The notes under the pieces were generated by a model, which was not told where the DNA came from, searched no databases, and saw only the letters and a program-made list of their open reading frames with translations. This document shows positions 13,701 to 27,900 of a stretch of 64,000 bases of DNA, one piece after another. Source of the stretch: Marchantia polymorpha subsp. ruderalis (taxonomy: Eukaryota > Streptophyta > Marchantiopsida > Marchantiales > Marchantiaceae); contig AP031355.1 of assembly GCA_037833965.1 (NCBI GenBank), positions 30,777,501-30,841,500 on the forward strand, read 5' to 3'. Numbering within the stretch: the first letter of the stretch is position 1; each line of letters begins with the position of its first letter. Made by a program: the position numbers and the translations under genes.

Positions 13701-16700
13701 GGTGTGACCCAAGTCTGTAAGGAATAGGTCGCATAGACATGGATCATGTATATCCTGTATGCGCAGTCACAAAACTGTTCAGAGGCAGTAATCAATCTTT
13801 ACCAACAAATATGATTTCAAACACGCCAGTACTCCGGCACAGACTGGATGCAAAGCATTGCTCTATCATTAGGAGGCCTGGTGATAAACCCTGACATTGT
13901 TACAGATATGACATAATTATGTGACACCTTGCGTAAACTCCAGAGATGCAGCATATGAACGAGACCGAAAACATACAACATGAAGGGCGGACACAGGGCA
14001 AAGTCAAGCAGAAGGATATTGACAGTTGAGGAGCAACACGGAAGCAATGAATGTGACAAGAGAAGAAAATTAGATAAGAAAGGACAAACTGTTAACAAAA
14101 ATAAACATCTGAAAGAGCATTAACACATCAGTCAGTCCGTAAACGGAACACCACTAACCATGTATTGAACGACCATCCCCAACACATCAATTCTTTATCA
14201 ACTATTACGGAAGGTACAAGTATTCCCGAGGACAAAAGTAAGAGAAAAACAATAAGAAGATACATAACCACACGTCAGACAGCTGCATAATTGCATTGAC
14301 TCTTCTCAAATCCAGCACAAATGTACCTGAGTGAAGACCTCTTTGGAAAGATCAAAAATTCCTTTCTCAGCCAGCACAATCCCGATTCCATTTGCAGCAT
14401 ACATGTTATTCGGCTTTTGCACCAAAACCTGCGACCATTTCATTTACAATTTGAGTAATCAAAATAAAGGTACACGGGGTTTGTGACAACTTTGATAAGT
14501 TCAAAACGGGAACAATGATCAGTTCAAAGCGATGATCACTAGGAGGAGTATGCACGAAGAGGCTATTGGGCATCCATAAAAAGGAAAAAGTTTTACAGAA
14601 ATTGGCAAATTGAGACTGGTTAGCTGAGTGCTCTGACAATTATTATTGTTTTCAATGACCTCAACACGGTTACTAACCCTGATTTGAGACACTCGGAGAG
14701 GCGCTGACGAGCAAAGGAACTAAATAACAGGAGAGCAGCAGGTGTAGAATTCGATCATACCTTGTTGTACAACTCTTTAGCTTTTTCCAAATGAGTTGCT
14801 TCCAATTTGGGATCCTTCCTTTCTCCTCTCACGGCTGCATAGTAATTCCAGTTGCCCTGCATGATCGGCAAATATCTTCTTTAACACCATGCAAAGCACT
14901 ATATTGCGTAAAGGAACGTTCACGAGAACTCTTGCGTGATGTGCACGGTGTAGTTGCAAAAAAGGGACCGACGTGTGATCTATACACTTGTCACTGCTTA
15001 AATGTTGTGTTGCAACGAACTGCAATAAACCTAAATCCCCTGAAAGCATCGAATAAATGATGGAACTTACCAGGGCTAATAGAGCATAGCTATCTTTGCC
15101 GTCTGTATTTTGTATGCTCTTGTACGTCTCCTTGGCTTTCAACCAATCGTCCGCTTTAAGTTCCAGACTGCCTCTCATGGACAGCGCATCGGCGTGAGTT
15201 TCCATCACCTTCAGCACTTTGGAGACCTACCAACATTGTCCGGAAGAGTTGAATCCAGAATTAGAGACATCTTCAGCTGCAGGCTTGGAAACTGAAAACA
15301 ATTCAGGAGAAATTTATCCTCACTTGAAAACGTGTTAATAGGCTCGACTAAGTGCAATACAAATAGTAGATTTGATTTCCGAGCACAGGTACTGCTTCAG
15401 CAACACAATTTTCAGCCACTTGAGACAGTGGCAGGTACCCACATCTGGTGCAGAAATAAAAAAAGAAAACTGGAACATACCAACTCCTGACTTGATGCCA
15501 AATCATTTCTCGCGAGTGCCATGGCTGCCAGCCGCATGTATGCGTCCACATACTGAGGATGCTGAAATCATTTTGTCAATGCGCAAATCGTCAGCTAATT
15601 TCCTTCCAGAAAGTAGATTTGAGGTGGCACCCACACAGCTCATGTCAAAACGTCAACAACCGTAAGCAGTTTACTTGACAGCAACACACCCGTGATCGCC
15701 AATTGACTGCTTCACGGTCAATACCCCTCTTTCCAACAAATTATTATGCAATAATGCGTTGGTATGCACATTCATCCAAGGCTCCAGCTTTACAACCATT
15801 TCAAATTCAAAGCTTTAGGAGAAAACAACACTTAAGATGAAAATGTGCAATCCAGGAGTTCTTTTCCGGTTATACCTTACCAGGAAATAACAATAAAAGG
15901 TACACCTTAGATGCATACATCTTACATAATTCGTACTCAGCGATCGACCCAATACTGCTCTTCCATCCACATACCCAGAAGAGGTTATGCAGAAAAAAGT
16001 GAAAAACAGAACAAACGCATCTTATCGCACATCATGACAACTATTTTGTGCCCGTAACCTCTACGAAGGAGATATGGATGGGCATATCACCTTATGTATA
16101 ATAAGCTGATACAAGATAACTGCCTTTTGAGTCTCATGCTGCTGCTCATGAAGCCTTGCGAGATTGAAAAGAACTGTGACTTTCTCGGCTGGAAGTTCCA
16201 AAGAAAGGCCTTCTTCTTCCAGATGCTCAAATTGAGAATTCTCAGCAGTAATACTGATAGGTAGCCCACCTTCACGACCAAGTGAAAGAGCTCTTCCCTC
16301 ACTAAAGTCGACCCAGATACCCTCACCCAAGGCATCTCTATAAGCTTGCAGTGCAGACTGGGAACATAAAAACCAACACCCGAACTCTAAATCAGTTGAA
16401 AAGAGGAGGATATAAAACTTGAAACATGCATGTCTACACCCATGGTAGGGTGGCGTTCTGGATTGACCTCACATGAAAGACGAAGACTTGATTTCAGGCA
16501 GGATATTGCGCCCGATGATATTCTTATACTATTGTCTCATACACATAGGCTGAATCTAGACGTCGGGCTACATCCCCATGGATATAGCAACTCGACAACA
16601 AGAGTAAAGCTTTCTTACCTCCATCTCGCTTCGTTCGAAGTGAAGGACACCGATATTGTTGAGCAGACCAAACGGAATAGGTTCTTCGCTTTTGGTAAGA

Positions 16701-19700
16701 AGAGCATGTGCCTGCCAAACCCCCAAATATATGTTATTCTTCCTTCAAGAAGGCGAGATGAACTTGTGCTGAGACAGTAATCCTCACCGCAGCCTTGGAC
16801 GAAATAGTAGCAAGCAGAAGACTTGAAGCCTCAAGATAAATTCTTGCCTCATTTCAGCTTAAAGTACTCATCCAGAGACAAAATAGGTATCAAAAGACAG
16901 TCATGTTCCTAAGCACTAAGGAGGATAAAACTAGCCTTGTTTTGTGGTACACGAATCTCACCATCAAAACTCACCCAGACTCGCGTCCTAGAATTGTAGG
17001 TTCCCTCATGTAAAGAATACAGTAAACTCACTACGCTTGCCCCACAAAAACCAGGAAAGAAAATCTTTAAAATCAAACTTACGGTTTTGAATGCCTCCAA
17101 TGCTTGTCCAAAATCAGTGGAAACGAGAAGTTCACCCAACTCTACCCAAGCCTGTATGGTTTTAAACATCCACAAACTGATCAGAAGAAGATTGCCATAA
17201 TATAATCCCGATCAGATAACATTGGATGAGGATCACCAGGTGCAAACACGCATTTCTTGCATCAAAGTTTAGTCCGAAATCTTCCTTCATCTCCCGAATA
17301 TTGTATCCTCCTCGGCTGACTTTCACCTCTCCCAAGAAATTGACGTGGGCAATATCTTTTCTTCTAGATCCTACGAATATCATATTTATTGTTCAGAACG
17401 ATAAAAAATTTCAGAAGATGAAGGGAGGTCACATAAGCTCCACCCACTAGGGAAGAGTGCGAGAACTCTTACATCGACATCGCGAGGATTTTGCTTGGTC
17501 GCCTTCTTAAAATTCTCCAAAGCTTTGTCCGTGCGGCCTTGCTGTAAATAAATTATTCCAATGGCCTACACACGTATGCAAAATACATGTCACAAAGAAG
17601 CGTTACAAGAGCAAGAAACTGAACGGCGCGGTGAAGTATAGCGAAAGAGAACAAAGAGTGGCTCTTAAAGATAAAGGATAGACAATCGAAAACACTTTTT
17701 TCACGCTTAAAACACACCTTCACAGTTTCACAGTTGTCCGGGTGAATTTCCAAAACTTTCTCAAAATGGGACAAAGAAGTCCTCAAGTCGCCAAGTTTTA
17801 AGTGCACCTGGCCCAAACCTGTAATTAACCACCTAAATATGGTAAAACAGAGGCAGTCGCATTTACTGGCTTTGTAATCAAAGCTCTCAGAGATTCGAAC
17901 TTCAAACAATACCAATAGTATATGGATAAAAGTTCACTTCGTTTCCAGGAATGCGAGGACATGACGAAGAATAGAACCAACCGTAATAAGGCAGAATGAA
18001 TTCACGTGGATCTTTGAGCTCTGAGATTGATGCTCTGTAGTATACAGCCGCATTGGTATAGTCACTCTGCAAACACCATCCAAGCACTCATAAATATACA
18101 CCAAGCTTCTGAAAACTGACGCAATAAGATTCACATTTTTCAGCTGTCTTGAAACGGAATCCAGCTGTATCAGGAATTAAATGCAACGATAATTCGTAAA
18201 AAGCGGCCCCGCGAATGTTGGAAGTCGCTTTCAATCTGTACTATAAGGAAGTCTAGAGAGCAGAAAATGGACTCCAGAACTAACAAGAATGTATAAAGGT
18301 GAACAAGTTCCTCGTAGTATCCTTTTCTAAGAATTCCACAAGAGCGTAACATGAAAGCGGTCATAATGACCGCCTCCATATGCTACATAACGTGATGAAG
18401 AATTGACAAGCTCAAGTCTGCAGAACATTGCACAAGAGGGCACTTCATATTTTCAAATTTCACATCAATTACGACTTCTTTAGTTCATGGTCCTTGAAAA
18501 TATTAACCTTTGTGTGATACGATCGGGCGAGGTTGTAATAAGACACTGCTTTGATTTTTGATTGGTCCGTCGCGGCAAGCGCAGCATCCATGAGTTGATC
18601 TACTATGTAATGTTGCCCCGTGAAGAAGAAGTGGTTTGCCAGGTGATTCAAAGCCATTGCACAATAAGGGTAAATTTCGTAGGCCGCCTTCATGCTCTCC
18701 AAGCCTTCGCGGACCCCATCGGCTGCACAAGTGGAAGAATAATCGGACTGGAGTAAGTTCCGAAGAAACAACCTAGCTGAACCCGTGGACAAACTCCCTG
18801 ACCAGAAACCACTACCTCAAAAACATATACGGATTTTCAGCTGCCCTCGAACATCCTCATCAAGCAAAACTTAGTTAGATATTCAAGGACGTGGTTTGGT
18901 GTATACGTTCATTGGTGTTTATGTTCATTACACCCAACGCCACCAATGCTTCTACATTCTCCGGGTCGAGCTGAATCACAAACACCAACCATTATCCGTT
19001 AGAACGGGCTCGTACTCGAATGAAAGACCTAAATATACAGGATCTAGGATCACTCAATACTAATAGTCCTGAACATGGCCTCATTACCTAAGAAGACTTA
19101 ACAACTATAAAGCGTTGCTCCATGCTGACAGTAGGTAGTAGTTCTCTCGTCTTTCATCGTAACCGTAGCAGCTCGTGTTTGCGCGAGGCAATGCTTTCCG
19201 GACATTTCTAATGACAAACCTAACAGCATCATGACATACAAAAAATGCTAATCCAGTTGGAGAGCTTAGCTCGTCAAGAGGAATTACAACAGAAAGTTAA
19301 CTTTGTAGGGAAATACCTTCAGGACACGTTCAAAGGCTTGCCTTGCCTTCTTCATCTGTCCGAGACGATATCGGCATAATCCTAAACCAAGCCTGACCGA
19401 AGCTGGGCACCTTGGGTGAACTTGCAAGGCCCTCTACAGTCACAACGTCTGTTATTAGTACTATCGGAAACAACTGAAATAGACGTGATCAACTAAGTTT
19501 TATCGGTCAAAACTTATCACTAAGCGAAGAGGCACTGGCGTCAGTAATATACACAAAGTTTCGTGTAAAAGAAGAAGCAAGAGAGAAAGGTGCATTACAA
19601 GCAGGAAACTTCTGTGTCTGATTACTCTTCAAGTCACGCTGTTAATCCGGCTAAACCAACTATCGAATCCCACATTTTGTTCCAATCTAAAATGAAGAAG

Positions 19701-21180
19701 CCAGTGATCCACATGACTGTAATGTACATGAAAGTAACCTACAACGTCATATCGTCTAAGCATAATTCTAAAATTGCTGAAGAGTGCCTCAAACAAGATT
19801 GGTACAAACAAATACCTTGTATAAGTTGAGTGCTTCTTGAAATCGACCGCGATTGAACTGAACACAAGCCTGTCAACATTAAAAGAGCAAACTACATTAG
19901 ACACGAAGTAAAGAAGCTGCTCTGATGAAACTGAGTTTTGAAGGCCTCGTTTCGTCAAGATTACAAGCCACCCAAAACTTTTCAGTTCTGCTTGAATACT
20001 CCAGGTTACGAACCTGCCCAAGTACAGCTGGCACATTGTCGGGTTGTCCATCCAGGACAATCTTGAAAACCTCGTAGGATTGGTCCAGATCACCTTTAGC
20101 CAGCAGCAGCTGCCCTGTGGATCCGGTATTGTATTTCAAGAGTAATTTAACAACCGAATCAAGTGAACATAGAGGATGAAACGTGTACTGTCACAAAGCC
20201 TAGACCTTGTGGCGCAATAGGATGAAGGATCGTTTGCACCGAAATGATGGGTCATGGGATATTTTAGTGACGGTACCTTTTCCAACCCAAGTAGTAGGTT
20301 CATCCTGGTCGATTCTGGATGCTCTATTATAAAATTGTGTTGCACTAATGAAATGTTCATCCTTCTCTCGTTGCTTTTGCTCCACCTTGCCCAAATTGGT
20401 ATAATAAGCTCCCAAGGCATTTAGGATTGCAATTCGGTCGTACTTAACGTCACTATAGTACTCATCAATCTCTGTGAAAAGCGTAACAACGAGTGAGAAG
20501 TGGAACCTCTCAACGTCGAGGCTTCTTAGAGCTCAGCAGGAAAGTGAAACGGACACCTTTCCACGCATCAATCCTCTGCTAAGCCATTTCCTTCAGGCAT
20601 ATTCCTTGCCACCATCGGGCAATTCATACCTGGACTCGATCCCTCTCGCAGAATCAGCAAAAATTCATTTATCTTCCCTTGCTTGAAATACTCTCTCTGC
20701 ATTTGAACAGAGGTTGCGAATTTAAAATTTATGTGCCACGAACGTCTGTCAAACCTGTCAGTTATACAAACCACTCTGCTACAAGATGGGCATTTGATAG
20801 CATTCAAAATAACAACGACAAAACATGCACACAGACTTACTCTCGGGTTTCACTAGGACTGTAAATTTGTGTCAAATAGCAACTCTCGACCTCACTTCTA
20901 CAACTGCTGAGAGTACGACAGACACTATAGCAAGTAGTCCCAAGCTCTCCTGATAAGAAGTTCATTGCTTCAACAATTTAAACACGTTAAAAACTCTGCG
21001 CATGTTCGGATTAAATGAAGGAATGGAGGGTTTAAGTACCGCAAATGTAAGCCACAAATTAAGAGGAGCTTGCTCAGCCTTGAGGATGTCTAAAATATCT
21101 GTGGCATCTCGTGGGAGTTGGTCCAAAGCGACTCGCACCTCCTCAGACGAATTCTGCACTGGGATATAAACAAAGGCCAT
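10765..21180 (-). CDS. CTR9: CTR9 (VIP6/ELF8), Paf1 complex TPR subunit, 25 exons
   Basis: Host gene for CTR9, the TPR scaffold of the nuclear Paf1 complex, which rides with RNA polymerase II and promotes H2B ubiquitination and H3K4/K36 methylation. Coding exons (plus coordinates, read right to left): 21040-21180, 20630-20696, 20277-20471, 20014-20114, 19816-19869, 19317-19433, 18907-18970, 18508-18722, 17982-18066, 17718-17818, 17473-17565, 17083-17151, 16619-16711, 16091-16357, 15481-15561, 15071-15226, 14761-14856, 14327-14428, 12859-12966, 12439-12663, 11949-12215, 11725-11796, 11604-11657, 11293-11523, 10765-10995. They sum to 3285 nt, 1094 codons plus stop, close to the Arabidopsis protein as I recall it. 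All introns are GT-AG and frames match throughout. The start is supported by MAFVYIPVQNSSEEVRVALD, the conserved plant N terminus. TPR repeats fill residues 1 to about 810; then comes a charged helix (KAEEERKQQ, FREEEARRLQREEEK), a Lys/Glu-rich stretch and an acidic Ser-Asp tail ending SESDED, typical of CTR9. No break is seen. Confidence 0.96.
11116..11151. repeat. Near-perfect AT-rich palindrome in CTR9 intron 24
   Basis: GAAACTGGTAGTATAT on the left pairs with ATATACTACCGGTTTC on the right around a TA-repeat centre, with one mismatch. It lies in the last intron (10996-11292) and could form a hairpin in the pre-mRNA or be a very small inverted-repeat element. Confidence 0.75.
13264..13313. 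repeat. Hairpin 1 in the longest CTR9 intron: 16-bp perfect inverted repeat
   Basis: AGAGCAAGTGCAAGGG (13264-13279) is the exact reverse complement of 13298-13313. The 18-nt loop itself contains GCGCTACGCGC. The whole 50-bp unit sits in intron 18 (12967-14326). It may be a tiny MITE-like remnant or a structured intronic RNA; no target duplication is certain. Confidence 0.85.
13363..13405. repeat. Hairpin 2 in the same CTR9 intron: 13-bp perfect inverted repeat
   Basis: ATTTTGTCGGACA (13363-13375) is the exact reverse complement of 13393-13405, around a 17-nt loop. It starts 49 bp after hairpin 1 ends. Another TGTCCGA copy follows at about 13423. Origin unknown. Confidence 0.85.
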
Positions 21181-21600
21181 CGTACCCGAATGCAGTCTGC
21201 CGTTGTTAATGACTCGTGATTGCGCTCTCGGGCGCTGTCAACGGGAAGGGTTTATTCTCCTAGTCGCCGTTCTAGAGTCGCGCGAAGTCCAGCACTTGCT
21301 TGAACACGTAGTCGCCACGCACACCTGCATAAAGAAGATGGTGCGCGCTCCATGGCCAAAAGAATGAATCAAGGCTTCTGATCTACTAGATTGATTCAGG
21401 CTTCCTGTAAGACGATGGACGAGATAAACAACGAAAAACACATCGATCGCGTGAAAAGATTCCTCGAGGAGACGGGAACGAGAGAATGAATAGCAAGAAG
21501 ATTTTGAGCCCATTCCTACGACCGCTTGAAACCGAGTCCCGCCGGTCCGGTTCAAAGTGCAGGACAGAGCCTGCGGAGGACCGACCGCTATATATTTCAT
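21181..21600 (-). promoter_or_regulatory. CTR9 5' flank (5' UTR and promoter, not resolved)
   Basis: This stretch lies directly upstream of the CTR9 start codon and is more GC-rich than the decayed DNA to its right. It must hold the transcription start. A TATATATTTCATATA stretch sits near 21590-21605, but I cannot say it is the functional TATA box. No other gene is evident. Confidence 0.45.
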
Positions 21601-24600
21601 ATAGACAGTATATACAACATTTTAATGGATATACACATTGTATCCACTATAAATTCAAGAAATTCAATGGTTGATATTGATTATCATATCTTTTTGTATC
21701 AATCATGTCGTCTAGGCTAACTTGAAGAAATCAAATTCATTTGAGTTATTTTTGTTTTTAAACATGCATGTTGTGACACCACCTATAATGAAAAAACGTA
21801 TAAAAAATAAAGTCAAAAATCTTCTAACTACTTTCAAATGTAGCCACAATTATCTAGGTTAGTCCCATGTATTTGGTTTCACCACACTGTCACTAACGAA
21901 GTTTCATACTGTCGAAGAAAAACCGATTTTTACAACTTAACCTAATGAAAGCAATGTGTTAGATAAATATACTACATACTGTGTTGTATCGTACTATCGT
22001 AGGCAGAATCCTGTTTTATGAATACTTTATCTACTAATGCCATTTATAATCAAAATATCGTAAACAATGAACTCATTGAACTCAATGATACAATATAACC
22101 CAAGACTAAGAAAATTTTATAAATAAACGATTGTTGTAACAAAATATATGATATGATGAACCTTATTCAATAAAATTTCCAAGAAAGATTTAAATCACTA
22201 TTGGCAATATAATTTTCTCATTTATGAAAGTGTAGGTCATTGCTAATTCCAAGAATAATTTGAGACTCCAATCAATTCATGAATTGATACAAAAATTTAG
22301 GAAATGTTTTATTTTATTTTATTTTATTCTTCACTCAATCACATGAAAGAATTAAAAAATAGATAAGATTATTACATGTCAAACACTAACTTCTTCAAAA
22401 GTATTATCTAGATTCAAACACTACTCTAAGAATACATTTTATAAGTCCAACATAGAATGAAAGACCACAAATTTATTGATTATATAAATAATTTATAATC
22501 TTTCGATCATATTTAAATATAATATTTGATCTTTAAAATTTTTAAATTTAATTTTTTCTTTGAAATGTCATCAAATTACATCATGATTGTAGTGAGACTA
22601 ACATAGAGCTACATCACGTTCAGAAGTTAGTAAAAATCGTCACCATTAACGTTTTAGTACAAACAATGCAGTAAACATGAAGTCTTCAAGCGTCATCTTT
22701 CGTTTATTGAACAATTATCCTTCTGCCCCAAACATCATTCCATTTGATGATTAAAATTTAAGCATAAATTGTATCATGATGTTATATTATCTACAAAAAT
22801 TATCTACATATTGTATGTTCTTCAATGAAATAAATACACTTTATAAAGAAATTCTTGTGAAAATAATTATGTATGTTATATTTAAAACAGATTTTAAAAT
22901 AAACCCAATATCAAAATTTTTATTTCCTTAAAAAATACATAAATCATTATTATTGTAGCATCATCATCAATATTTAGAGAGTTTAAAATTTGAAACAAAG
23001 TACATAAGAAAAAATGTATAAGTATGACTTTTGAAAAGAAAATGAAAAAAATCAAGAAAACTGCAGCCTATCTATAATGAAAATTGAATACTTATTTATA
23101 TATTTTATAAGATTCAAGATTCATATCCCACTTCTTATATTCAAACTGATGGTTTTTAATCTGCTATTTATTCCAGAAGAACTAAATTGATTGCAATATA
23201 TAATATTTATAAAAATCAACATTATATAAATATATTTTTTAAATTTATAAAACATATATTATAATTATAATATTTTTAAAATTATATATTATATAATGTT
23301 ATCAAACCTTGTTGATAGAAATATCTCACATTTTTTACATTTATGTTCAAAATAACTAAAATGTGTTAAATTTATCAGTACACAATACACGAGATGTCTA
23401 TGTGTGTAGCTTCAATCTTGCAAAAATTGAAAGTTAAGATGAAAATTCAATCTAAAAGCTTATCACTCGAAGCTCATTGTCATCTAACTTTCACAAGATT
23501 TTGAAACTTTTACACGTGACATTAGTAGTAACATGAAGCTTATTAATGTTAGTGCTAACCCAATGTTGTTTGGATCTTTTAATTCATTTGGAGCTCACTA
23601 TCAAGTAATTTGTAGCTAAATTGAAAACTCACATTCATCATCACATTAACTAGTAATATATGTATCAAGTAGCATTGATTGTATTTTTTGAGCTCTGGCC
23701 GGCTTTACGATTTCCTTCGTCGAAATTGCTGAGAAAGAAGGGTCCGGAGACTTCTTTGGTTTTACAGAACTTGGTGTTTTATATACCCAGAAAACTTTTT
23801 GTCATGAACTAAGCGACCAAGCTCTGCCAATACTATGACCCGCTTCATGCAGCTAAACGCCAAAATCGGTAGTATCACCCGATAAAACTACTGCAGAACT
23901 GGGAGACTAGCCGCCACTGGTCTACCTAGATGCCTTTGATCATTCCTCTAGTCTCCTATGGGAGCCGGATGAGGGAACCGCAGTACGAGCGTTTCGTTTC
24001 GGTCCCTGAGAACCGAAATGAAACCTCAAAATTATTTACACATAATTTAGAATTTTAAAATATAATATTCCATTTTCAAAAAAATAAAATTCTTTTATAT
24101 GTTTCATTATTTTAATTTTTAAGTCTTTTGAAGTTCATTCACACCTAACATTTGGTACAATGACAAACAACTCTAACATAAAAATTAAACTTCAAGTTTT
24201 ATTGGATATCTAGAATTTTAAGCAACAAAATTTGCAACAATTGATCTAAATGCAATCAAAATTTATTCATTGCAGCTAATTATGTATCAAATATAACCTG
24301 GTTGATATACTAAATGTAAAAAGATGTCATATCAATAAATTCATCTAAACATGATGTAATGCTATTTTGCAAAAAACCATATATACAAGACTCTTGTTGC
24401 GAAATGTTTAAAACATAATGTAATTTTATCTCAAAAGTTTGATCATCTGCTCAATGACGTAGCATAAAGTCAAAAAAATCATATGCAATTTTTAAAATTG
24501 ACAATGTATGAATTTTATATTATATTCGTTGTTATCATATTTGTTGCATTGAAAGATAGTTTGATAAATTTAGATAAATTTAAATTTATTCTATTTATTT

Positions 24601-24999
24601 ATATTTTTAAACAACATGATATTAAATTCTATATTATATCCAGTTTTTTAAATAATTTACTATTCAAAAATTATTATTCTCAAAACATAAATTAAGAGGT
24701 AGATGGTTGTAAATTTATTCATGTATGAATTGAACATTGATTATTTTGATATTGGTTAGATAAACTATTTTAGATTTATTTATTTGTCATATTTTAAATC
24801 AGCTGACCATGGCATTTAGTAACACAATTAACAATTTTAATTAAATTGTAGTGATAAATCAAATATATTTTATGTTTGAATATATATTTGTGGGCGTCAA
24901 AAATTGTGTGCAATGCTGTTTGTTTATCGTTTTATGATTTTTTAATGTATTTTCTTTTAGCAAATGGTATTAGAGTGTTTGTTTCCGTAGATTTTTTTT
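21601..24999. other. AT-rich decayed DNA without recognisable genes
   Basis: Base composition drops sharply to AT-rich right of the CTR9 flank. Open frames are short and of low complexity (for example 24483-24695 plus). I see no domain in it apart from the GC-richer island at about 23690-24020, listed separately. Most of it is probably very old transposon sequence. Confidence 0.6.
23690..24020 (+). other. GC-richer island with a group II intron domain V-like tail (possible organellar insert)
   Basis: About 330 bp of balanced composition stand out in the AT-rich block. Near its end is GGGAGCCGGATGAGGGAA (about 23958-23975), which resembles the first strand of a group II intron domain V as seen in plant mitochondrial and plastid introns. 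The second strand of the domain is not well conserved. This could be an old nuclear copy of organellar DNA; equally it could be chance. No protein-coding similarity was recognised. Confidence 0.25.
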
Positions 25000-27900
25000 G
25001 ATAGTGCTATTTTTTGAAATGTTATCTTGTTTGTGATGATTTAGCGTATTTTACGCGTGTGATGTGATGAGTAGTGTAAATTTTGGGAAGATTAGAGGCG
25101 GAGTCACGATAGAGGAATTGGGATTTTGCGCTGTAGATGAGAAGTCATTGCGTACATAGTTAAAATTAAGCTTCTATTAATAGCTTCTATCAAAAGTTTC
25201 AAAACTTTTCAACTTGATTTTTGGAAGATACGTGAAGTCTTGAGCCTGAAATTGATCATGTCATCTTAATCTAGATGGTATAACTGAGAACATCTAGGAA
25301 AGAAGATTTGAATTTGTATGATTTTTGCACATGTGATGAAAATGCTTAATAAAATGAATATCGCTGTAGCCATCACCTTAGCATATAAGAAGCGTTTGCA
25401 AATGAAGTGGATATTTCATAATCACATCAACAAGCCAAAGCTGGTTGTCATTTGAGAAATGATAATTGTTTGAAAGTTAGAGAATGAAGTATATTTATTT
25501 ACTAGTGACTTGAGCTTCAATACATGTGTGAAGGAAAATTATGTATCTATGTTATAAGAGAAAAATGATGTTATCAATGATTTCAACTTTTCTGTGCATT
25601 AGAATTTGAATCCGACTACTTCTTTGAAATATACACTAGTTTTTGAGATTTAAAAGTTGTTAAGTTGAAGTTGCGTATGATCCGAACTTGTTGACGGCAG
25701 TATGGTAAAAAGTAGCAGACATTGCCAGAACTTGACACGGAGAAAGCAAAGTTTTTATCTCTTGTATATAGTTGAGTATACCATCATAATTTTATCAAAA
25801 GTAGGACTTTCAACGTAGCAAGCACCTTCGCTTTTACCGTTTAAAGAATTTGCCTACCTTACATTTGAAATTTATTGAGCTTTTCATCTAAAGTCATCAA
25901 GTATGTACTTATAACTTCCAAATTAATCTATTCTCCATCAATCTATTAATGAGTGAGTGGTGAGAGTGAAAACTGTGATCGATTTGCAGTAACTAACAAT
26001 CAATAAATAGACTAGCATTCATATCCTTCTCTAAGAAAAAACACTAGCAACAACGGAAGAAATTTGCACCATACATGATGATACATGATTTTGCCTTTTC
26101 TCCCATTACAATCATTTCAAAATTAGCACCAAAATATTTAGAGCGGTTCAATGAAATTATGCAGATACAAGTGTTTTTTTTAATTACATATTCTACTTTG
26201 CTTAACCTTTTGAAACCCATTGCATTCTTTGCTTGTTTTGATAAATTTTGTGTCATGATATTACAACATTTTTTAAAGAGTGTAGTGATTTTTGTGTATA
26301 TACACCCAAGCAGTGGCATTTCTTGGGTGTATAGAGTGGCATTTCTGCGTGGGTGTGTGTTGGGTATATATACACTAAAATCAATATCACCTTTTTTTAA
26401 CAAGCGTAGAATTTTTCTTAAAAATGCTACGTCTGCAATTTTTTAAAATGCTACAGTTTTGAGGAAGCAAGAACTCCTTAGTATTCCATGAATGAAGGAA
26501 AAAGACTTTTACACTACAAGGTCACAAGTAACAACTTTGAGTGTTGTATGGAAGGAATTGGCGATTACAAAGTTTGACCGAGCAAGATTTGAGATAATCA
26601 AGTATGATGAACGTGATTACTATTTCTAGATTGAGGCCAAAATCTTTCACTATAACAAAGACAACTATTATTAAAAAGCAAGTTATTCAAAAGCAAGTTC
26701 TGAGTAAAGTCATATTGCATTTACAACGTTTGATTTTGAAGCAAATGGATGATTATGACAATTATAATTTGAGTCTCTTGAATGAAGATTTCATGGGAAT
26801 GAGTTATCAAATAGGTCGTATACTTTCTTGAAGTTAATGAACTTCAAGATAAAAGATTCTAACACAGAGATTCCAAATCACATTGATGCATTTCATCATC
26901 TTTTTTATTCATTTTTAGAATATCAAAGAGTAGATAAGATGAGAATCAAACTCTTCATTTTATGATCTTTTCATTGTCTGTCTCATATCAACCACTATCA
27001 CTTATGTTACTTTATTGTGATAGGTAAAAAAATACTTATAACAAAGTTGTAAGCGTATGACTTACGACAAAAAATGATATTGTGAGCTACTACATACTCT
27101 TTTTTGTTACGGCCGTAACAAAATTGAATTCGATTTGATATTTATTATATGTATGGCGTGAAAAAAATAACAAGACTTTTTTATACAACTAGTATATACA
27201 AATTTAGTTATAAATTACTAGAAAAAAATACAATGATATGTTGAAAATTTTGCCAATTGTGGTCATATAAAAAAGGCACAGTTGTGTGAAGAATAAAGAG
27301 ACTAATGCTCCTTTAGCCAACATGATTCGAGAGTTTGATTCATAAGAGCATGACTTGCTCATTAATGAATTATGATGTAAGACATATGCTCCATAACACT
27401 TATCAAGGTATAATGATGATGTATGGATTATAGATAAAAATTATTCTTATTATATATATTACATTTAATAGTTTTTTTGAACTTTCACATTATCAAGCGG
27501 TTTAGTTTTATGAAAAATGATCACCATTTTAAAAGTGAAAATATTGGATTTGTTAAAATTCAAAGGTTTGATTGAGTACAACATATACATACAATATATT
27601 TGATAAAGTTATGGCTTTCATAAATTAATTTGTTGACACTGTTTGAATGGAATCACAAATGTATGACAGATAATAGTCGTTTAAGATTTTTTGATTATAT
27701 GGCTTATACTTTTATATTGAACAAAAGTAGAAACAGATTGAATATTATATTCAATAATTGTCATTTTCTTGAATATGGTAGAGGTGTGAAGGATTTAAGG
27801 CTATGCAACCAAGTAGTATGTAAAATTATTGTAAGTATGAATGTTTATTTCAACAAGTTTAAACTATTGAAAGATAAGAGAATTCTAAGACTTGATTTAT

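Noticed and set aside
24483-24695. 70-codon AT-rich frame resembling a membrane protein.
   Set aside because: Phe/Ile/Leu richness follows directly from the AT-rich composition.
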